A stretch of 11,327 nucleotides of DNA, taken from NCBI GenBank assembly GCA_045589235.1, contig JAZNOR010000083.1, positions 1 to 11,327 of the forward strand. Reading direction: 5' to 3'. This stretch comes from RGIG7332 sp045589235. Its GTDB lineage: Bacteria > Bacillota > Clostridia > Oscillospirales > JAAYXM01. Positions 5,621 to 11,327 of the stretch are shown piece by piece. The first letter of the stretch is position 1. Each line of letters begins with the position of its first letter. Position numbers and translations under genes: made by a program. The notes below the pieces were generated by a model. The model searched no databases and was not told where the DNA came from. It worked only from the letters and a program-made list of their open reading frames with translations.

Positions 5621-8407
5621 TTACATATTTGAAACAACTGCACTGCAGCGCGGGCAAAGCTCCGGATGTTCCGGATTTTCGCCTGCATTTTCTGAGAAGA
5701 TCCAGCAGCGCGGGCACTTAGTACCGCTTGCTTTAGCAATTGCGATGCTTAAGTTTGCAAAGTTTTCGCCCTTAACGCCATCGCCGCTACCCTCTGAAAC
5801 TTCAACCTTTGAAACGATAAAGAGTGATGCTAAAGACTCGCTGATTTCACGAATGAGTGCTAAATCCTCACCCTCTGCGTAAAGTGTAACCTTAGCTTCG
5901 AGTGATTTACCAATCTCGTGAGCTGCACGAGCTGCCTCAAGTGCACGGTTAACATCATCGCGAAGTGCCTGAATCTTTTCCCACTTCTGCTCAAGCTCTG
6001 CATTTAATACATTCTCATCAACCTTCGGCATATCGTTGAGCATTGCATTCTCAAGACGAGCACCACTCGCGTGCGGCATTGCCTTCCAGATTTCATCACT
6101 TGTGAAAGCAAGAATCGGGCAAAGAATGCGAACAAGTGAATCGAGAATGTTATAAATAACAGTCTGCGCGCCACGGCGTGAAGCACTGTCAGTCCCGTCA
6201 CAGTAGAGTCTGTCTTTAATAACATCAAGATAGAAGTTTGACATATCAACAACACAGAAGTTGTGGACTGAGTGGACAACTGTGTAGAACTCATACTTAT
6301 CATACGCCTCAAGACATTTCTTAATGAGAGTATTAAGTCTTGAAAGAGCCCACTTATCCATCTCGCAGAGGTCATTAAATGCAACTGCGTTATTCGGATC
6401 AAAGCCGTTTAAGTTACCGAGGATATATCTTGAAGTATTTCTGATTTTTAAATATGTGTCAGACAACTGCTTAAAGATTGCATCTGAGCATCTCATATCC
6501 TGGCGGTAATCAGCAGATGCTGCCCAGAGACGAAGAACATCTGCGCCGTACTTTTCAATGATTTCCTCAGGAGCTACACCGTTTCCGAGAGATTTGTGCA
6601 TTGCCTTACCCTCGCCGTCAACAGTCCATCCATGAGTGAGAACCTGACGATACGGAGCTTCTCCGCGGAGCGCAACCGCTGTGAGGAGTGATGACTGGAA
6701 CCAACCACGATACTGGTCTGCACCTTCGAGATAAAGGTCAGCCGGCCAACACTTCGGTGAGTCAAGCTCCATTGAAGCAATGTGAGTTGAACCTGAGTCG
6801 AACCAACCATCAAGTGTGTCGGTTTCCTTAAAGAAATGAGTGCCTCCGCAATGCGGGCAAACATAGCCTTCCGGCATAAGCTCAGCTACATCAAGCTCAA
6901 ACCAAGCATTTGAACCCTTTTCACCAAAAATCTTTGAAATCTTTTCAATTGTTGCATCGTCACAAATCGGCTTCTTACATTCTTCACAATAGAATACCGG
7001 AATCGGAAGACCCCAATGACGCTGACGTGAAATACACCAGTCTGCGCGTTCTCTTACCATTGATACGATGCGATCATAACCCCACTCAGGGAACCACTGT
7101 ACCTTACCGCAAGCTGCAACTGCTTCATCCTTGAATGCATCAACAGAGCAGAACCACTGATCTGTTGCACGGAAGATAATCTCGCCCTTACATCTCCAGC
7201 AATGCGGATAGCTATGAACGATATTTTCAGATGCGAAAAGAACACCTGATTCCTTCATATCTGCAAGGATTACAGGGTTAGACTCGTCAGTTGTCATACC
7301 TGCATACTTTCCTGCATAATCGGTGTGACGACCGGTATTATCAACCGGAACTACCATTTCCATACCGTATCTGCGGCAGGTCTGATAGTCATCAGCACCA
7401 AAGCCCGGAGCTGTGTGAACACAACCTGTACCGGATTCCATAGTTACATAATCTGCAAGGAGAAGACGTGATGTCTTCGGAAGGAACGGATGGTCAGCTA
7501 ACATATTTTCAAAGAACTGACCCGGATGGTGATCAATTACTTCAAAGCTATCAAATCCGCCTATTGCCATAACTTTTTTGGAAAGAGCCTCTGCCATAAT
7601 GTAATTTTCGCCGTTCGGCGCTTTTACGATTACATACTCCTCAACCGGATTTAGTGCAATTGCAAGGTTACCCGGAAGAGTCCAAATAGTTGTTGTCCAA
7701 ATAACGAAATAAGTATTTGCAAGGTCGATATTTGAAAGTTTTCCGAGGTCTTCGTTTACCTTGAATTTTACATATACGGTTGTGCACGGAACGTCCTTAT
7801 ATTCAATTTCAGCTTCAGCAAGAGCGGTCTCATCTCTAGGACACCAGTAAACAGGCTTTAATCCCTTGTAAATATAGCCTTTTTTATACATTTCACCGAA
7901 AATTTTAACCTCTTCAGCTTCAAACTTCGGGTCCATTGTGAGGTACGGATTGCTCCAATCGCCAAGTGCACCGAGGCGCTTGAACTGATTTCGCTGAACA
8001 TCAACAAAGTTTTCAGCAAACTTTGTGCATGCAGTACGGAATTCCGGAATTGACATATGCTTGCGGTCTAATTTATTCTGCTTGATGATTGCAGATTCAA
8101 TCGGCATACCGTGGTTATCCCAGCCAGGAGTGAATGGCGCCGAGAAGCCTGCCATATTCTTATAGCGAACGATAAAGTCCTTAAGACACTTGTTCATTGC
8201 AGTACCCATATGGATACTACCATTTGAGAATGGAGGGCCATCGTGAAGAATAAACTGCGGTCTGCCCTCATTTTTCTCCATAATCTTTTCATAAAGATTG
8301 TCATTTTCCCATGCTGCGAGCATATCCGGCTCACGCTTCGGAAGGCTTGCGCGCATCGGGAATTCAGTTTTCGGTAAATTAATTGTTGAATTATAATCCT
8401 GAGACAT
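5621..8407 (-). CDS. ileS: Isoleucine--tRNA ligase
   Basis: IleS charges tRNA-Ile with isoleucine in the cytoplasm and edits mischarged valine. The product is 928 residues, normal for the bacterial zinc-containing form. The HIGH motif is HMGT (66-69, within SNGSIHMGTAMNKCLKDF). The CP1 editing domain includes GTGCVHTAPGFGADD (326-340). The tRNA-binding and catalytic region has WCISRQRHWGLPIPVF (457-472). The KMSKS loop reads AMHKS (602-606, followed by LGNG). A C-terminal zinc finger uses Cys898, 901, 918 and 921. An additional CxxC pair occurs at 474/477 with 517/520. The ATG at 8407 has GGAG about 10 bp upstream. Only 25 bp separate it from divIVA, so there is no room for a T-box leader directly upstream. 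Expression probably comes from the division cluster or from a promoter inside divIVA. Confidence 0.98.
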   Translation of the reverse strand: MSQDYNSTINLPKTEFPMRASLPKREPDMLAAWENDNLYEKIMEKNEGRPQFILHDGPPFSNGSIHMGTAMNKCLKDFIVRYKNMAGFSAPFTPGWDNHGMPIESAIIKQNKLDRKHMSIPEFRTACTKFAENFVDVQRNQFKRLGALGDWSNPYLTMDPKFEAEEVKIFGEMYKKGYIYKGLKPVYWCPRDETALAEAEIEYKDVPCTTVYVKFKVNEDLGKLSNIDLANTYFVIWTTTIWTLPGNLAIALNPVEEYVIVKAPNGENYIMAEALSKKVMAIGGFDSFEVIDHHPGQFFENMLADHPFLPKTSRLLLADYVTMESGTGCVHTAPGFGADDYQTCRRYGMEMVVPVDNTGRHTDYAGKYAGMTTDESNPVILADMKESGVLFASENIVHSYPHCWRCKGEIIFRATDQWFCSVDAFKDEAVAACGKVQWFPEWGYDRIVSMVRERADWCISRQRHWGLPIPVFYCEECKKPICDDATIEKISKIFGEKGSNAWFELDVAELMPEGYVCPHCGGTHFFKETDTLDGWFDSGSTHIASMELDSPKCWPADLYLEGADQYRGWFQSSLLTAVALRGEAPYRQVLTHGWTVDGEGKAMHKSLGNGVAPEEIIEKYGADVLRLWAASADYRQDMRCSDAIFKQLSDTYLKIRNTSRYILGNLNGFDPNNAVAFNDLCEMDKWALSRLNTLIKKCLEAYDKYEFYTVVHSVHNFCVVDMSNFYLDVIKDRLYCDGTDSASRRGAQTVIYNILDSLVRILCPILAFTSDEIWKAMPHASGARLENAMLNDMPKVDENVLNAELEQKWEKIQALRDDVNRALEAARAAHEIGKSLEAKVTLYAEGEDLALIREISESLASLFIVSKVEVSEGSGDGVKGENFANLSIAIAKASGTKCPRCWIFSENAGENPEHPELCPRCSAVVSNM

Positions 8408-8432
8408 TTTTGATAAACTCCTTGTTTATTTA

Positions 8433-9227
8433 CTATTCTTCGTCAAAATCGTAGTTCTTGCCAAATTTTAAGTCGTCAAGCTCGATCTCTTCTTTTTTTG
8501 CAGGCGCACTGTCAAATTCAAGCTGGCCTAAGTCGCGGGTATCATCGCTATTTTCAGCCGGTGAATCGAAAACAGATAAGTCAATATCGAGACCATCGTT
8601 TAACTTTTCCTGAGCTATTAGCTCTTCATGTGCAGCTTCAACTTCAGGAACTGCATCAATCTTTGCGCGTTCCTCAAACTCTTTCATGTTTTCAATTGCG
8701 CTTGCAACACATCTGTTGATCTCTTCAGCTGCAAGAGAAAGCGTATCGCTTGAAACAGTTTTAACTTCCTCTGCACTTACCTCAGGCTTTAATGCAACAA
8801 GCTTCTCTGCCTGAAGCTTATACGCCTTATCCATAGTTTCGATAAAGACAGCAGTTTCTGCTTTAGCCTTAGCAAGACGAGCCTCTTCTTCGCGAACCTT
8901 CTGTGCAAGGTCTGCAACCTTTTCATTTGCAAGTGCACTTGCATTCTTGATAAGCTCATCTGCCTTTTCGTGCGCATCCTTTAACATATCGTTAGCTAAG
9001 TTTTGCGCGGTAATAAGAGCTTTTCGCATTGCCTCGTCGACATTGCGATACTCCTCAATTGTGCTTGCAAGCATTTTAAGCTTGTTCTTAAGCACGGCAT
9101 TTTCCTTGACAACACTTGAAAAATCCGATGCAATTTCAGCCATCGTTTCGTCAACTGCCACCATATCATAGCCGCCAAACATCACTTTGTCAAAGCGGAT
9201 ATCCTTAATTTCCTGCGGTGTAAGCAT
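8433..9227 (-). CDS. divIVA: DivIVA-domain cell-division/polarity protein
   Basis: DivIVA proteins bind curved membrane at septa and poles and recruit division or sporulation partners. The 264-residue product opens with MLTPQEIKDIRFDKVMFGGY, the lipid-binding N-terminal motif, followed by VDETMAEIASDF. A long coiled coil runs from about residue 35 to 145, rich in Ala/Glu/Lys heptads. A second short helix lies near 160-190. The tail (from ~210) is acidic and probably disordered, with three similar Leu-x(1-2)-Phe motifs. I chose the ATG at 9227 because it reproduces the family N-terminus; an in-frame GTG at 9236 adds three residues, and neither has a well-spaced ribosome-binding site. It lies between yggT and ileS, the usual Gram-positive neighbourhood, but ylmH, often found here, is absent. 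Confidence 0.92.
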   Translation of the reverse strand: MLTPQEIKDIRFDKVMFGGYDMVAVDETMAEIASDFSSVVKENAVLKNKLKMLASTIEEYRNVDEAMRKALITAQNLANDMLKDAHEKADELIKNASALANEKVADLAQKVREEEARLAKAKAETAVFIETMDKAYKLQAEKLVALKPEVSAEEVKTVSSDTLSLAAEEINRCVASAIENMKEFEERAKIDAVPEVEAAHEELIAQEKLNDGLDIDLSVFDSPAENSDDTRDLGQLEFDSAPAKKEEIELDDLKFGKNYDFDEE

Positions 9228-9252
9228 ATCTTCCACATCCCTATTAAAATTT

Positions 9253-9513
9253 TTATATTATACTACGAAGTAAGCTCAGTAAAATAAACACAACCAGAAT
9301 AGAAAAGTCAATTGGAATACTCTGAAGTGCCGGTATCTTAAAGAGCAGATTGCGCACCGGCGCAAGAACAGGTTCCGTCACGGAATAGAGAAACGAAACA
9401 ATCGGATTATCAAATCCGAGCGGAAACCATGAAATAATCGCACGCAACACGAGTAAAAGCTCATATAAATTTATAATCGCGTGCAGAATATTGTAAATAA
9501 TAATGCTAAGCAA
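9253..9513 (-). CDS. yggT: YggT-family membrane protein
   Basis: An 86-residue integral membrane protein of the YggT (YlmG) family. It has hydrophobic segments at about residues 3-30 and 66-86, around the conserved loop with ISWFP (27-31) and TEPVLAPVRNLL (46-57). The biochemical role is not firmly known; in Gram-positives the gene lies beside sepF and divIVA and is linked to division or membrane and septum organisation. The start is an uncommon TTG at 9513, supported by AGGGAAG about 8 bp upstream and by the lack of any internal Met to serve as an alternative. It begins 16 bp after the sepF stop and ends 25 bp before the divIVA ATG, so it belongs to the same transcript. Confidence 0.92.
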   Translation of the reverse strand: MLSIIIYNILHAIINLYELLLVLRAIISWFPLGFDNPIVSFLYSVTEPVLAPVRNLLFKIPALQSIPIDFSILVVFILLSLLRSII

Positions 9514-9529
9514 TAAAACACTTCCCTAA

Positions 9530-9964
9530 TTAAATATAGAGTCCGTTATTTTCAAGCTCGTCAATTAAATCGCCCTGAAGGTCAACATTATACGGAGTAA
9601 TGATATATGTGCTGTTTGCAACACGTTTAATCTGACCGTCCATAGCATAAGCAACGCCACTTAAGAAATCAAGCACACGGCGTGCAGTTTCTTTATTTGC
9701 AGATTCAAGGTTTAAAACCACGGTACGGCGTTCCTTAAGATGATCTGCAATCTCAGGTGAAGTTTCATAGCGTTCTGGCTTTACCAAAACTACCTGAAGT
9801 TGTGTTGTAGTATGAATATTAACTACCTTATTGCTGCGTTTTTCAATAATGGGAGTTTCTTTTTCGTATTCTTTCTTCGATGTAACTATGTCCTCAAAAT
9901 CATCATCGTCTTCATCTTCGACATCAAGACGTGCCCATTTTTTTAACTCATCCATAAATCCCAT
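9530..9964 (-). CDS. sepF: Cell division protein SepF
   Basis: SepF binds the C-terminal tail of FtsZ and tethers the Z-ring to the membrane, polymerising into arcs or rings. The 144-residue product has the expected parts. An N-terminal amphipathic membrane-targeting helix (MGFMDELKKWARL) is followed by an acidic linker (residues 15-25, DVEDEDDDDFED-like). The folded core runs from about residue 57 to 140, with VVLVKPERYE, ADHLKERRTVVLNLE and ARRVLDFLSGVAYAMDG, all family-typical, and the closing TYIITPYNVD. ATG at 9964 has GGAGG about 9 bp upstream. It lies 24 bp after yggS and 16 bp before yggT, the classic ylmE-sepF-ylmG order. Confidence 0.96.
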   Translation of the reverse strand: MGFMDELKKWARLDVEDEDDDDFEDIVTSKKEYEKETPIIEKRSNKVVNIHTTTQLQVVLVKPERYETSPEIADHLKERRTVVLNLESANKETARRVLDFLSGVAYAMDGQIKRVANSTYIITPYNVDLQGDLIDELENNGLYI

Positions 9965-9988
9965 AACTTTATACCTCCATAAAATTAT

Positions 9989-10687
9989 TTACACATAATT
10001 TCTGCGACCGAATATTCCCGTACCGACGCGCACCATATTTGCGCCACACAAAATAGCATCATAATAATCGTCGCTCATACCCATAGACAAAAAGTCCATA
10101 CTAATATTATCGTATTTTTTTGCGCCAATGTCAATAAATAGTTCGCGCATTTTTGTAAAATATGAAATATTTTTATTATTAGAGTCCAAAATTGGCGGTA
10201 TTGTCATAAGTCCACGAACGGAAACGCCCGAAATTTGAGATGTCTCTTCCAGAAGTTCAGATAAATTTTCAGGTGAAATTCCGCTTTTACTCTCCTCGCC
10301 TGCTATATTAACCTCAATCAAAATATCTTGCACAATTCCCTCACGTGTTGCTATTCTTCCAATTTCACGCGCCAGTTTTACAGAATTTACAGATTGGATA
10401 AGTTCAACTTTACCAATTAAGTATTTAACCTTATTCGTTTGAAGATTTCCGATAAAATGCAATGGTTTGCCTGTGTACGCACCCTGTTCATATTTATCTA
10501 AAAGCTCCTGCACACGATTTTCTCCCGCTACATCAATGCCTGCCTCAATCGCTGCACGAACACGCTCTGCATCGTTCATTTTGGTTGCTGCAACAAGTGT
10601 AATATCAGATGCTGTTCTTCCGCTTCTGACTGCAGCTTCGTTGATTCTATCGCGCACTTTTTTAACGTTCTCAAAAATTTCCGTCAC
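9989..10687 (-). CDS. yggS: YggS-family pyridoxal phosphate homeostasis protein
   Basis: YggS/YlmE (PLPBP) is a cytoplasmic protein that binds pyridoxal 5'-phosphate and buffers it, affecting amino-acid and keto-acid metabolism; it has no established enzyme activity. From the GTG at 10687 the product is 232 residues, the family length. This start places the PLP-binding lysine of LVAATKMNDA at position 36, its canonical place. Further motifs are GENRVQELLDKY, HFIGNLQTNKVKYL, SVNSVKLAREI, ILIEVNIAGEESKSG, RGLMTIPP, FLSMGMSDDYYDAI and the phosphate-binding end MVRVGTGIFGRR. A longer frame starts at 10747 but would overlap the upstream gene by 41 bp and adds a non-family N-terminus. GTGGG 7 bp upstream is a weak ribosome-binding site. 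It lies 19 bp after the adaptor gene. Confidence 0.95.
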   Translation of the reverse strand: MTEIFENVKKVRDRINEAAVRSGRTASDITLVAATKMNDAERVRAAIEAGIDVAGENRVQELLDKYEQGAYTGKPLHFIGNLQTNKVKYLIGKVELIQSVNSVKLAREIGRIATREGIVQDILIEVNIAGEESKSGISPENLSELLEETSQISGVSVRGLMTIPPILDSNNKNISYFTKMRELFIDIGAKKYDNISMDFLSMGMSDDYYDAILCGANMVRVGTGIFGRRNYV

Positions 10688-10706
10688 TTTAAAACCCACT
10701 TTCTTG

Positions 10707-11327
10707 CTATTTGACCATTTTTCTGTGCTCAAGCTCTTTTGCTGCAACTACAATCTCATCGTAGAGCAAGAGATTTTTTGTGTTTGAACTGTCATATTCA
10801 ACTATATAATAGCTGTCTTTTTCAAAAATCGTTTTAACCGGTTTAAATTTAACCTGCGAGTCGATAAGACAGTACACACCTTGAACACCATCTTCGTTCA
10901 TACGCAGAGCTTCTCTCGGTACTTTAAGCCCCTCATATGAGCTTATAACTATATCGGCCGGAAGTTTGCGTGCAAGCGTAAAGTTGCCTATATGCTCATC
11001 AATGCGAAAAGCAACACAAACCTTCCCCTCCTCCGCGGCACTTTTCCATTCAACCTGAGCCTTAACACGCGGATACATAGCACCCTCAAAGCTTATTGTT
11101 ACATTTTTACCAACATTTAAAAGTTCTGCCTCTTCACTGCTTAAAAGAGCTGCATAATACCAATAAAATTCACTTATAATTTTGCCGAGTGTTCCGGAAT
11201 TCTGCGAGCTAATCGCAATACTTTCATTAAGTTCTTTAAATCGTGTCGGTGTCAATTCTTCAATTTTATCACAAGAAAGAGAGTTTTCAAAACCATCACT
11301 CTGCCCAGAATAATAACCCGGCACGGG
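10707..11327 (-). CDS. HlyD-like membrane-fusion/adaptor protein, C-terminal part (5' end beyond right edge)
   Basis: The last 206 residues of a larger protein are visible, and the frame is open to the window edge. The start of the visible part (PGYYSGQSDGFENSL) and its later beta-rich segments resemble HlyD-type adaptor proteins found just upstream of yggS and sepF in many Clostridia. Examples are GAMYPRVKAQVEW, VCVAFRIDE, LKVPREALRMNEDGVQGVYC and the C-terminal YDEIVVAAKELEHR. The pattern 'VPREAL...GVYxL' is typical of the barrel region of such adaptors. I see no partner transporter gene in this window. The true start, and any signal or membrane helix, lie outside. Its stop is 19 bp upstream of yggS, so it probably heads or shares that operon. 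Its role is unproven; a link to the envelope is inferred from domain type and neighbours. Confidence 0.65.
   Translation of the reverse strand, partial: PVPGYYSGQSDGFENSLSCDKIEELTPTRFKELNESIAISSQNSGTLGKIISEFYWYYAALLSSEEAELLNVGKNVTISFEGAMYPRVKAQVEWKSAAEEGKVCVAFRIDEHIGNFTLARKLPADIVISSYEGLKVPREALRMNEDGVQGVYCLIDSQVKFKPVKTIFEKDSYYIVEYDSSNTKNLLLYDEIVVAAKELEHRKMVK

Noticed and set aside
6004..7245. Several 60-130 codon frames within ileS on both strands
   Set aside because: These are shadow frames of a strongly conserved coding region.
10688..10747. Longer N-terminus for YggS from 10747
   Set aside because: It overlaps the adaptor gene, and the added 20 residues do not match the family. The GTG at 10687 puts the PLP lysine at position 36.

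Overview
The window looks like a chromosomal segment from an AT-rich, endospore-forming member of the Clostridia, plausibly the Oscillospirales/Ruminococcaceae group. This is inferred from two things: a spoIIIA sporulation operon, and a Gram-positive division cluster (yggS, sepF, yggT, divIVA) followed by ileS, lspA and an RluA-family pseudouridine synthase. No mobile element, tRNA, rRNA or CRISPR array was seen. GTG and TTG starts are frequent.

Layout. Positions 1-2580 (minus strand) hold spoIIIAA, spoIIIAB, spoIIIAC, spoIIIAD and the first 185 codons of spoIIIAE, which runs off the left edge. These encode the mother-cell half of the SpoIIIA-SpoIIQ channel between mother cell and forespore. 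The intergenic region 2581-2692 carries back-to-back promoter candidates: a sigma-E-like one for spoIIIA and a sigma-A-like one for the opposite strand. Positions 2693-4172 (plus strand) hold a two-gene unit: a PstS-like substrate-binding domain attached to three predicted membrane helices, and a small membrane protein overlapping it by 8 bp. This unit ends at a strong hairpin at 4178-4205, which is probably bidirectional.

Positions 4194-11327 (minus strand) form one tightly packed run. In transcription order it reads: HlyD-like adaptor (5' end cut by the right edge), yggS, sepF, yggT, divIVA, ileS, lspA, RluA-family pseudouridine synthase. Gaps are about 16-65 bp, and lspA overlaps the pseudouridine synthase. 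SepF, YggT and DivIVA act at the septum and membrane, YggS handles pyridoxal phosphate, IleS charges tRNA-Ile, LspA matures lipoproteins, and the last gene modifies RNA. An imperfect hairpin between ileS and lspA may reduce or process the transcript.

Most of the window is conserved housekeeping and sporulation DNA. The least explained part is the plus-strand pair between the two conserved blocks. It has a phosphate-binding-like fold but no permease or ATPase gene beside it, and is tethered by membrane helices instead of being a lipoprotein.
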